A DNA stretch of 18,922 nucleotides from an uncultured Clostridium sp. (GTDB lineage: Bacteria > Bacillota > Clostridia > Christensenellales > Borkfalkiaceae), in the NCBI GenBank assembly GCA_900555925.1, contig USMU01000034.1, forward strand, positions 1 through 18,922, in the 5' to 3' direction. Positions 7,522 to 14,251 of this stretch are shown piece after piece (position 1 is the stretch's first letter; every line of letters begins with the position of its first letter). A program made the position numbers and the translations under genes. The notes under the pieces are model-generated. The model had not been told where the DNA came from and made no database searches. It was given only the letters and a program-made list of their open reading frames with translations.

Positions 7522-9177
7522 ATGCTGTCGGATATCGAGATTGCGGAAAACGCGGAACTCAAAGACATACGCGAAGTCGCGGCTCAGCTTTCGCTGACCG
7601 AGGACGAACTGGAACTGTACGGAAAATATAAAGCCAAACTCTCTCTGCCCGAAGGCCTGCCGAGGAAGGCGAAGCTCGTTCTCGTGACGGCGATCAACCC
7701 CACGGCGTCGGGGGAGGGAAAAACGACTGTCTCCATCGGACTTGCGGACGGTCTTAAAAAGCTGGGCAAAAAGGTATGCCTTGCGCTCAGGGAGCCTTCT
7801 TTGGGCCCCGTGTTCGGAATCAAGGGCGGAGCCGCGGGCGGCGGCTATGCGCAGGTCGTGCCCATGTCAGACATCAACCTGCACTTCACGGGGGATTTGC
7901 ACGCGATTACCGCGGCGAACAATCTCCTCTGCGCGCTCATGGACAATCATATTTTCCGCGGCAACGAGCTGAATATCGACACGGAGAATATCTATTTCCA
8001 CCGCTGTATGGACATGAATGACCGCGAGCTCATCAATATCCGTATCGGCGGCAAGGGCCGCGGCGTGGAGCGCGAGGATCATTTCGACATTACGGCGGCG
8101 AGCGAGGTCATGGCGGTGCTCTGCCTTGCGACCGACCTTTCCGACCTCAAAAAACGGCTGGGGAATATCATCGTCGGTTTGAATAAGTCGGGCGACTATG
8201 TCCATGCGAGGGACATTCCGGGAGCGGTCGGCTCCATGGCGGTGCTCTTGAAGGACGCCATGAAGCCCAATCTGGTGCAGACGCTGGAAGGGACGCCCGC
8301 GATCATTCACGGGGGGCCGTTTGCCAATATCGCGCACGGCTGCAACAGCATACAGGCGACGTATGCGGCGATGAGCCTTGCGGATTACGCGGTGACGGAA
8401 GCCGGCTTCGGCGCCGACCTCGGCGCGGAAAAATTCCTCGATACCAAATGCCGCGCGGCGGGGATAGAGCCCGACTGCGTAGTCGTGGTTGCGACGGTTA
8501 AAGCGCTCAAACTGCACGGCGGAGCGGCGAAGGAAACGCTTTCTAAGGAGAATTTGGAGGCGCTCGAAAAGGGAATGCCCAATCTCCTGAAACATATCGA
8601 AAATATCCGCACGGTATATAAAAAGCCCGTCGTCGTGGCGATGAACCGCTTTGCGACGGACACGAAAGCGGAGACGGACTTTGTCATCACGGCGGTGGAA
8701 AGCAGCGGAGCGAAAGCGGTGTTTACCGACGTGTTCCTGAAAGGGGGCGAGGGAGGAAAGGAGCTCGCGGCAGAGGTCGTAAAGGCGTGCGAAATTCCCT
8801 CCAAGTTGGAATTTGCCTACGACCTGCAATCGCCCGTCGCGAAGAAGATCGAGGACGTCGCGAAGAAGATTTACGGCGCGGACGGCGCGGATTTTTCGGA
8901 GGAAGCGCTGGAAAAGATAAAGACGATAGAGGCGAAGGGCGAGGGCGGGCTTCCCGTCATCATCGCCAAGACGCAGTATTCGCTCTCCGATAATCCCGAC
9001 CTCATCGGCAGACCGTCGGGGTTCAGGATTTTCGTCCGCGACATCGTATTGAAGGGCGGTGCGGGCTTTATCGTGGCGATTGCGGGAAAAATCATGCTCA
9101 TGCCGGGACTCGGCGCGCATCCCGCGGCGGAGAAAATCGATTTGACGGCGGACGGAAAAATCGTCGGGCTGTCTTAA
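7522..9177 (+). CDS. fhs: Formate-tetrahydrofolate ligase
   Basis: Uses ATP to join formate to tetrahydrofolate, giving 10-formyl-THF for purine and fMet synthesis and, in acetogens, for the methyl branch of the Wood-Ljungdahl pathway. The product is 551 residues, full length for the family. The N-terminus (DIEIAENAELKDIREVA) and the P-loop-like PTASGEGKTTVSIGL (residues 60-74) are typical, as are REPSLGPVFGIKGGAAGGGYAQVVPM, the INLHFTGDLHAI segment, HGGPFANIAHGCNS, EAGFGADLGAEKFLD and the C-terminal GFIVAIAGKIMLMPGLG. Start ATG with AAGGAGA at 7511-7517. Standing alone with its own promoter, it gives no evidence here of a complete acetogenesis cluster. Short direct repeats begin at its stop codon. 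Confidence 0.97.
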   Translation: MLSDIEIAENAELKDIREVAAQLSLTEDELELYGKYKAKLSLPEGLPRKAKLVLVTAINPTASGEGKTTVSIGLADGLKKLGKKVCLALREPSLGPVFGIKGGAAGGGYAQVVPMSDINLHFTGDLHAITAANNLLCALMDNHIFRGNELNIDTENIYFHRCMDMNDRELINIRIGGKGRGVEREDHFDITAASEVMAVLCLATDLSDLKKRLGNIIVGLNKSGDYVHARDIPGAVGSMAVLLKDAMKPNLVQTLEGTPAIIHGGPFANIAHGCNSIQATYAAMSLADYAVTEAGFGADLGAEKFLDTKCRAAGIEPDCVVVVATVKALKLHGGAAKETLSKENLEALEKGMPNLLKHIENIRTVYKKPVVVAMNRFATDTKAETDFVITAVESSGAKAVFTDVFLKGGEGGKELAAEVVKACEIPSKLEFAYDLQSPVAKKIEDVAKKIYGADGADFSEEALEKIKTIEAKGEGGLPVIIAKTQYSLSDNPDLIGRPSGFRIFVRDIVLKGGAGFIVAIAGKIMLMPGLGAHPAAEKIDLTADGKIVGLS

Positions 9178-9250
9178 TATTTCGGACAGTCTCAATATGC
9201 CGACGGTTCCAATGCGCTGAACTGTCTTAATATACCGACGGTTTCAATCC
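9169..9250 (+). repeat. Degenerate short direct repeats after fhs
   Basis: Two copies of a 26-nt unit (9188-9213 and 9223-9248) agree at 22 of 26 positions; both contain CAATAT/TAATAT, CCGACGGTT and a closing CAAT. A partial third copy (GTCTTAATATTTCGGA, 9171-9186) overlaps the fhs stop codon; GTCTTAATAT occurs exactly at 9171 and 9225. No clear stem forms. It may be a decayed tandem duplication of the fhs 3' end. Confidence 0.6.
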
Positions 9251-9327
9251 TTCAGGCTATTTTTAACTCTCTGAAATTATCTGAAAGAGGAAATATTTTT
9301 TACTATCATTGACAGGAACGGATATAC

Positions 9328-10962
9328 ATGAAAAAGGTAGAAGCGACTAATTTTATCGAGCAAATCATCAACGAGGACATAGAAGCGGGCAGGGTGAAGG
9401 AAATTCAGACGCGGTTTCCGCCCGAACCCAACGGATACCTGCATATCGGACACATCAAGAGCATGCTGGTCAATTTCGGGACGGCGGAAAAGTACGGCGG
9501 AAAGTGCAATTTGTTTTTCGACGATACTAACCCGTCCAAGGAAAAGACGGAGTTTGTGGACGCCATTCGCCGCGACATCGAATGGATGGGGTATCATTGG
9601 GCGAAGGAGGTATATGCCTCCGACTTTTTCGACGAAATATACGGATATGCGGAGAAGCTGATAGAGGACGGAAAAGCGTTCGTATGCGACCTTTCCCCCG
9701 AAGAGATCAGCGCGACGCGCGGCACGCTCACGGAAGCGGGCACGGAGAGCCCTTACAGAAACCGTTCCGTCGAGGAAAACCTGCGGTTGTTCCGCGAGAT
9801 GAAGGCGGGCAAATACGCGGACGGAGAGAAGTGTCTGCGCGCAAAAATCGACATGTCCTCTCCAAATATGAACCTGCGCGACCCCGTCATTTATCGGATT
9901 TTGCGCGCGACGCATCACCGCACGGGGGATAAATGGTGTATTTATCCCATGTACGACTACGCGCACCCTATCTGCGATTATTTGCAAGGGGTTACGCATT
10001 CTCTCTGTACGCTCGAATTTGAGGATCACAGACCTCTGTACGACTGGGTGGGAATCAATCTGGGCTTTTTCCCCAAACCGCGCCAAATCGAGTTCGCGCG
10101 GCTGGCGGTCACGAATACGGTCATGTCAAAACGTTACCTGAAAAAGCTGGTAGAGGAGGGGCATGTCCACGGCTGGGACGATCCGAGAATGCCGACGATT
10201 GCGGGACTGAGAAACCGCGGCGTGCCGCCCGAAGCGCTCTTGGATTTTTGCGGCAAAATCGGGATCGTCAAGGCGAATTCGGAATGTCAGCTCTCGTATC
10301 TCGAAGCGTGTATCCGCGACGATCTCAACGAGAACGCGGAACGCACCATGGCGGTTTTGGAGCCCTTGAAGGTGACGATTTCCAATTACGAGGGCACGGA
10401 GGAGCTGGAAACGCCCCTGCACCCATTGAAGCCCGAACTGGGAACGCGGAAAGTGACGTTCGGAAAGACGGTATATATCGACAGGGCGGACTTTTCCTCC
10501 GATCCCCCGCCCAAGTATCAAAGGCTCAAACCGAACGGATACGTCCGCCTGAAAAACGCCTATATCGTTCACTGTGACGAGGTGATAGAGGACGGCAACG
10601 GGAAGGTGAAGGAACTCGTTTGTTCCTATATTCCCGAGAGCCGTTCTTCGCGGGATACGAGCGGGATAAAGGTGAAGGGAACCATTCAGTGGGTAGACGC
10701 GGCGACGGGCGTGGACGCGGAGATTCGCCAGTATTCCTATCTTTTGAAGGACGCGGAATATCCGGGACAGGACTTTTCCGAGCGCATGAATCTCGACAGC
10801 GAGCACATTTTCCAAGGCAAAGCGGAACCCTATCTCTTTGAAGCGAAAGACGGAAAAGCGTTCCAGCTCATGAGAATCGGGTATTATAAAAAGTGCCGCG
10901 GGGAGGACGGAAATCTGGTGTTATCGGAAATCGTCTCCCTCAAAGACAATTTCAATAAATAA
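9328..10962 (+). CDS. glnS: Glutaminyl-tRNA synthetase
   Basis: Class I synthetase that charges tRNA-Gln directly with glutamine. The product is 544 residues, the usual bacterial GlnRS length. It shows RFPPEPNGYLHIGHIKS with the HIGH motif (39-42), CNLFFDDTNP, DYLQGVTHSLCTLEF, the KMSKS-type VMSKRYL (M266-K268), a GlnRS-style connective region (WDDPRMPTIAGLRNRGVPPEAL), and a C-terminal beta-barrel anticodon domain ending in RIGYYKKC...LVLSEIVSLKDNF. GluRS is excluded by the FDDTNP and THSLCTLEFEDHRP signatures. Start ATG has CAGGAACG upstream, a modest site. No clear promoter is seen in the 150-bp gap. Many Clostridia form Gln-tRNA indirectly via GatCAB, so direct charging is worth noting but not rare. 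Confidence 0.96.
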   Translation: MKKVEATNFIEQIINEDIEAGRVKEIQTRFPPEPNGYLHIGHIKSMLVNFGTAEKYGGKCNLFFDDTNPSKEKTEFVDAIRRDIEWMGYHWAKEVYASDFFDEIYGYAEKLIEDGKAFVCDLSPEEISATRGTLTEAGTESPYRNRSVEENLRLFREMKAGKYADGEKCLRAKIDMSSPNMNLRDPVIYRILRATHHRTGDKWCIYPMYDYAHPICDYLQGVTHSLCTLEFEDHRPLYDWVGINLGFFPKPRQIEFARLAVTNTVMSKRYLKKLVEEGHVHGWDDPRMPTIAGLRNRGVPPEALLDFCGKIGIVKANSECQLSYLEACIRDDLNENAERTMAVLEPLKVTISNYEGTEELETPLHPLKPELGTRKVTFGKTVYIDRADFSSDPPPKYQRLKPNGYVRLKNAYIVHCDEVIEDGNGKVKELVCSYIPESRSSRDTSGIKVKGTIQWVDAATGVDAEIRQYSYLLKDAEYPGQDFSERMNLDSEHIFQGKAEPYLFEAKDGKAFQLMRIGYYKKCRGEDGNLVLSEIVSLKDNFNK

Positions 10963-10979
10963 ATTACGAAACGTATCTG

Positions 10980-10996
10980 CCGACATTTTTTGTCGG
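10980..10996 (+). promoter_or_regulatory. Hairpin overlapping a ribosome binding site
   Basis: CCGACA (10980-10985), a TTTTT loop, then TGTCGG (10991-10996). The last two G of the stem belong to the GGAGGAGG ribosome binding site (10995-11002) of the next gene, so folding would partly hide it. The core 14-mer CGACATTTTTTGTC also occurs in the glyQS leader (6309-6322). Confidence 0.45.
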
Positions 10997-11009
10997 AGGA
11001 GGTTGCAAA

Positions 11010-12194
11010 ATGCAGACAATGTATTCGCTTTTGGCGATGCCCGCATGGTTTACGGAAAACGCGAAATGGTTTGCGATCGGCGCCGCAGTGCTGATCGTCA
11101 TTCTCGCGCTCGTCGCGGGCTTCTCCATGGGCTGGGGCCCCTTGACATGGGCGGGGGCCTGCGCGCTCTTCGTCGTGTTGGAACTTCATTTCCACGATAA
11201 AAATCCCATTCTCAAAATCGGAGCGGTGGAAAAACTTGCGCCGGGCGTTCGGGATCTGGTCTCTACGCTCTCTATCGCCGTCGTATGTATTATAGCCGCT
11301 TTGGCGGTATTCGGAATCATCTCCATGATTGTCGGACCCCACGGAGACCCCGAGGATGAAGACGAGAAGGATTCCGACTTAGACGAAGGAGAAAAGGGGC
11401 GCGTCGTTTTGAAGCGCAGGGGCGGAAAACGTATTTTTGCCGCCAGTCCCGTTCTTTCCGTGCTCGTCACGATTGTCAATGCTGCGGTGCTGGCGCTCGC
11501 CATGGCAAGCCTTGCGCTGGTCGTCGTTTCGCTGACTCCATTAAAGACGGGAGCTTTGAAAAACGTATTCGAGAATACGCTCGTTGCGAATAATTGGAAA
11601 TATATTCATTCCTATGCGTTCGATTTCCTCATTATAGGGGTGCTTGCGGCTTTCGCGCACGCGGGGTTCAAGCGCGGAATGCTGCGCGGCGGCCTCATCG
11701 TGACGATAGCTTTTATCGCGGCGATTATTGTGTCTTTTTGGCTTCCCTTTTCTAAATTTGCGGGGGAAGGGGCGGCTTTCGCATTTATCGGAAAAGGTTC
11801 CGATTACTTCGGAGATTTGATCGCAAAGGCGCTTCCCGAACAGGTGTCCGTCGTTCTCGGCAAGGTAGCCTGCGGACTCGTTTCTTGCGTGGCGCTCTGC
11901 ATCGCCGTCGCCTTGGTCGGATTGATTCTCCGGCTTATCGTTTCGGGCGTAAAACGCTTTTTTGTGTTCCGCCTGGTGGACGGAGTCCTGTCCATGGCCG
12001 TCATGTTTGCCGTGGGAGCGTTTTTCTGCGTTTTGGTCATGGCGCTCTTATACATATTGGGACATTTTGAAGTATTCGACGCTTCACAGCTCTTCGGCGA
12101 AAACGCGTCCCTGTCAAAGGGAATTTTTGCCGCGTTCGACGAATATTTGAAACCGTGGCTGGAAAAACTGTCCGAATCGATTCCGAAAGGTTAA
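11010..12194 (+). CDS. Polytopic membrane protein, CvpA-like C-terminal half
   Basis: A 394-residue protein with about eight hydrophobic segments: roughly 20-60 (two or three), 78-107, 145-175, 203-222, 230-250, 285-315 and 325-352. A strongly acidic cytoplasmic loop (DPEDEDEKDSDLDEGEKG, about 112-129) separates the N-terminal group from the rest. The stretch from about 203 (FDFLIIGVLAAFAHAGFKRG) onward resembles the CvpA arrangement, in which a TM hairpin is followed by a G-x-x-R/K-G turn, but the match is by pattern only. Very strong ribosome binding site GGAGGAGG at 10995-11002. It lies 47 bp after glnS and could share its transcript. Function unknown; CvpA-family proteins are linked to envelope integrity in other bacteria. 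Confidence 0.7.
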   Translation: MQTMYSLLAMPAWFTENAKWFAIGAAVLIVILALVAGFSMGWGPLTWAGACALFVVLELHFHDKNPILKIGAVEKLAPGVRDLVSTLSIAVVCIIAALAVFGIISMIVGPHGDPEDEDEKDSDLDEGEKGRVVLKRRGGKRIFAASPVLSVLVTIVNAAVLALAMASLALVVVSLTPLKTGALKNVFENTLVANNWKYIHSYAFDFLIIGVLAAFAHAGFKRGMLRGGLIVTIAFIAAIIVSFWLPFSKFAGEGAAFAFIGKGSDYFGDLIAKALPEQVSVVLGKVACGLVSCVALCIAVALVGLILRLIVSGVKRFFVFRLVDGVLSMAVMFAVGAFFCVLVMALLYILGHFEVFDASQLFGENASLSKGIFAAFDEYLKPWLEKLSESIPKG

Positions 12195-12293
12195 GTTTCG
12201 GTTTGCCGTCCGCAGATTATGTCCGTATAATCTATGGCCTTTGTCCGTTGTAGTTTTCCGTTCATACTCTTTTGGACGTTTAAGAGCCGTTAT

Positions 12294-13079
12294 TTACAGT
12301 CCGCTGAGAAAATTTTTGCCGAACAGCTCTTTTTTCAACGGTTTGCGGGTCTGCGAGCAGTGGACAAATTCTTTTATCAATGAAATACTTTCTTCGACGG
12401 CGCGGACAAAGAGTTGTTCTGCGCCGTCTGTCATTACGATGTTTTTATCGTCCGGATACTGCCATTCGTGTCTCTCTGCATTTAACAATCTTGTATCTTT
12501 TTTGGCGAACATGTGCGCGGAAAAACGCGTGTATGCGCGGAAATTCCGTATGCTTTTCAAAAAGGCGCCCTTGATGAGTGGATCGCGTTCAGCTTTTGCC
12601 GTCGCCACCGCATATAGAGTAAATAATTCCGAGGCTTCTTTCGAAGGTATACCGGCATTGAAATAAACTTGAAATTGACTGGGCTCCTCTGCATTGGATT
12701 TTTCTCTGAAATAGAAGTCTAGAGCGCCTTCCGAGCGGGAGTGCTTGACGGGAGAGTGTCCTGACAGGTAATAGACATAGGGGTGAAAAATACAATCTGC
12801 GGCATAGTGGGTGATATATCCGAGCGCATAACTGAAAAGATCGGAGTTCCGGTCTGAAAATAAGAGGAGAGCTTTGAAAAAATCAAATGAGCCTCTATTG
12901 TGCAAAAAGCGCCCGAAATTGATTTCCGAAGCGCGAAAAGCCCGATAAAAGAAACAGAAATCGGCGCCTTGTGCACCGAAAAAATAGAGGCGCAAGGAAG
13001 ATATATTTCCGCGGATTTCTTCAGGGAGGCGTCTGAACACTTCCGCGGCGACGGAAAAATGAGTATAAGCGGCAGGCAT
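12294..13079 (-). CDS. Zinc-dependent phospholipase C-like protein
   Basis: A 261-residue protein of the PF00882 type. It opens with MPAAYTHFSVAAEVFRRLP, the family's usual start, with a histidine at position 7. FFGAQGADFCFFYR and LGYITHYAADCIFHPYV follow; the His and Asp residues in these segments are expected metal ligands. No signal peptide is visible, unlike secreted clostridial alpha-toxins, so it is more likely one of the common cytoplasmic members of unknown substrate than a toxin. The start is uncertain: ATG at 13079 matches the family but lacks a Shine-Dalgarno, while ATG at 13112 adds 11 residues. It lies downstream of spoVT on the same strand, beyond the spoVT terminator. Confidence 0.85.
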   Translation of the reverse strand: MPAAYTHFSVAAEVFRRLPEEIRGNISSLRLYFFGAQGADFCFFYRAFRASEINFGRFLHNRGSFDFFKALLLFSDRNSDLFSYALGYITHYAADCIFHPYVYYLSGHSPVKHSRSEGALDFYFREKSNAEEPSQFQVYFNAGIPSKEASELFTLYAVATAKAERDPLIKGAFLKSIRNFRAYTRFSAHMFAKKDTRLLNAERHEWQYPDDKNIVMTDGAEQLFVRAVEESISLIKEFVHCSQTRKPLKKELFGKNFLSGL

Positions 13080-13147
13080 ACGTATAGTATATGCGCTTTT
13101 CTTTTCCCTCATTCCGGAAAAAACTCATCTCAACCCTGCGTCCGTAT

Positions 13148-13177
13148 AAAAAATGCGCCCGAAAAATATCGGGCGCA
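13148..13177 (-). terminator. Terminator of spoVT
   Basis: On the minus strand, TGCGCCCGA and TCGGGCGCA form a perfect 9-bp GC-rich stem (13177-13169 with 13162-13154) with a 6-nt loop, followed by a run of six U (13153-13148). It lies about 125 bp after the spoVT stop codon, leaving a long 3' UTR. Confidence 0.88.
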
Positions 13178-13225
13178 AAATCTGGATTTTCAGAATGTTT
13201 CGACGAGGGGAAATTTAAGCGAAGG

Positions 13226-13332
13226 ATTCGCCGGAATTTCCGCCGTTTGACTGGAAAAGTTGATAGAATAAATTTTTGGAGATTTCTCTGTAAAAAAGAG
13301 TTCAGTCAAACTGATTCGCCAGAATTTCCGCG
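13226..13332. repeat. Partial copy of the spoVT 3' end in its own 3' UTR
   Basis: ATTCGCC(G/A)GAATTTCCGC occurs at 13226-13243 and again at 13314-13331, where it encodes the last residues of SpoVT; the copies differ at one of 18 bases and are 88 bp apart. The neighbouring 9-mer GTTTGACTG (13244-13252) is the inverse complement of CAGTCAAAC (13303-13311), which spans the end of spoVT, so the 3' UTR can fold back onto the gene end. Confidence 0.6.
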
Positions 13333-13847
13333 GTGAGGCGGACGAGGTTCAAAATATTGTTATCGAGTTTGGCGCCTTCTTCTCTGGTAAGGACGGCCAC
13401 GGCTCCGAGACAATCGCCGTTTGCGACAATAGGAACGATAATCTGGGCGGTGATTCCTTCTTCGCGGGAAGAGGTAAGAGGCAGAATGTCTCCGCCCTCC
13501 GAAGCGTTGGCAAGATAACTGCGGCGTTCTCTCAAAATTTTGTCCATTTCTTCGGACAGATTTTTGCCGTCGAGTTCTTTTTTCCCTTCTCCGTATGCGC
13601 ATAAAATTTCGTCCGTATCGCAGATAACGGCAAGTTTTCCGCTTAAATCGTTGAGAGATTTGACGGTGGCTACGCTAAAACGTTCCAACGTAGCGATAGG
13701 CGAATATTTTTTTAACATGAGTTCGTCCCTGTCGGTAAAAATTTCGAGCGGGTCTCCCTCTTTAATTCTGAGCGTGCGGCGGATTTCCTTAGGGATAACT
13801 ACTCTGCCGAGCTCGTCGATTCTTCTGACAATACCGGTTGCTTTCAT
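13302..13847 (-). CDS. spoVT: Stage V sporulation protein T, AbrB-type regulator
   Basis: A transcription factor that in Bacillus tunes forespore sigma-G genes and spore properties. The product is 181 residues, the normal size. Residues 1-50 form the AbrB swapped-hairpin DNA-binding domain (MKATGIVRRIDELGRVVIPKEIRRTLRIKEGDPLEI, an almost canonical SpoVT start, then LMLKKYSP). Residues 55-181 form a GAF-like ligand domain (LAVICDTDEILCAYG...IIVPIVANGDCLGAVAVL...NLVRLTAEILANQF). GGAGG sits 8 nt before the ATG. A candidate sigma-G type promoter precedes it and a strong terminator follows. Its presence suggests a sporulation programme, although some non-sporulating Clostridia retain the gene. Confidence 0.95.
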   Translation of the reverse strand: MKATGIVRRIDELGRVVIPKEIRRTLRIKEGDPLEIFTDRDELMLKKYSPIATLERFSVATVKSLNDLSGKLAVICDTDEILCAYGEGKKELDGKNLSEEMDKILRERRSYLANASEGGDILPLTSSREEGITAQIIVPIVANGDCLGAVAVLTREEGAKLDNNILNLVRLTAEILANQFD

Positions 13848-13868
13848 AAAATTTCCTCCGTTTACACT

Positions 13869-13899
13869 TATTGTGTGTATGTATAGGAAATATATACAT
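13869..13899 (-). promoter_or_regulatory. Possible sigma-G-type promoter and dyad upstream of spoVT
   Basis: On the minus strand, TGTATA (13898-13893), a 17-bp spacer, then CACAATA (13875-13869) approximate the forespore consensus (GYATR and CATNNTA), with one mismatch in the -10. Bacillus spoVT is sigma-G controlled. A 7-bp dyad ATGTATA/TATACAT (13879-13885 with 13893-13899) overlaps the -35 and could be an autoregulatory site. Confidence 0.45.
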
Positions 13900-13985
13900 T
13901 TTTTCGTGCGGGAAAAAAGATTCTCAGGCTTTCAAAAAGAAAAATAAAAAAAATAAAAAAAATCGGGAAAGTGGTTAAAAATGAG

Positions 13986-14014
13986 TTGACAAAAACGAGC
14001 GGTTATTATATAAT
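13986..14014 (+). promoter_or_regulatory. Consensus promoter of tRNA-Leu
   Basis: TTGACA (13986-13991) and TATAAT (14009-14014) with exactly 17 bp between them. The mature tRNA begins 15 bp after the -10, so the 5' leader is only about 7-9 nt. Confidence 0.93.
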
Positions 14015-14028
14015 AGACCCGTTAATTC

Positions 14029-14113
14029 GCGGTCGTGGCGGAACTGGCAGACGCGCAAGACTAAGGATCTTGTGGTTAACCCCATGCAGGTTCAACTCCT
14101 GTCGACCGCACCA
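14029..14113 (+). tRNA. tRNA-Leu, anticodon AAG, CCA encoded
   Basis: A class II tRNA of 85 nt including the encoded CCA. The acceptor stem is GCGGTCG/CGACCGC, with discriminator A at 14110. The D-arm TGGCGGAACTGGCAGACGCG is typical of leucine tRNAs. The anticodon stem CAAGA/TCTTG encloses loop CTAAGGA, giving anticodon AAG with G at position 37. A long variable arm (TGGTTAACCCCA region) and T-arm GCAGG-TTCAACT-CCTGT follow. A34 implies deamination to inosine by TadA and reading of CUU, CUC and perhaps CUA. The 3' half is the likely attachment site of the element that follows. Confidence 0.95.
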
Positions 14114-14118
14114 CTTTT

Positions 14119-14160
14119 ACGGCGTTTTTCAAGGTTTTTCCCTGAAAAACGCCGTTTTTT
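14119..14160 (+). terminator. Terminator of tRNA-Leu
   Basis: A perfect 13-bp stem, ACGGCGTTTTTCA (14119-14131) with TGAAAAACGCCGT (14143-14155), has a loop containing a GG/CC extension and ends in a T run to 14160. It starts 5 bp after the CCA. Confidence 0.93.
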
Positions 14161-14251
14161 CGTGCTTTTGACCGTGGAAAAACAAGTGCTTTTCCTTTCA
14201 AAAACAAAAATTCGGGTAGTCAATCGGGCAGTAAATCGCCCTCAATCCCTT

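Noticed and set aside
7867-9195. Long open frame antisense to fhs
   Set aside because: It is arginine/aspartate-rich translation typical of a complementary strand; the fhs frame is unmistakable.
9309-9314. Perfect TTGACA just before glnS
   Set aside because: No -10 lies at 16-18 bp, and a start there would fall inside the coding region.
12214-12233. Inverted repeat AGATTAT/ATAATCT between the membrane protein and phospholipase genes
   Set aside because: It is short and AT-rich with no U-tract on either strand, so it is not supported as a terminator or operator.
14161-14251. Short repeats considered as a CRISPR or second att site
   Set aside because: Units are only 8 nt with no regular spacers, and no copy of the tRNA 3' end is present.
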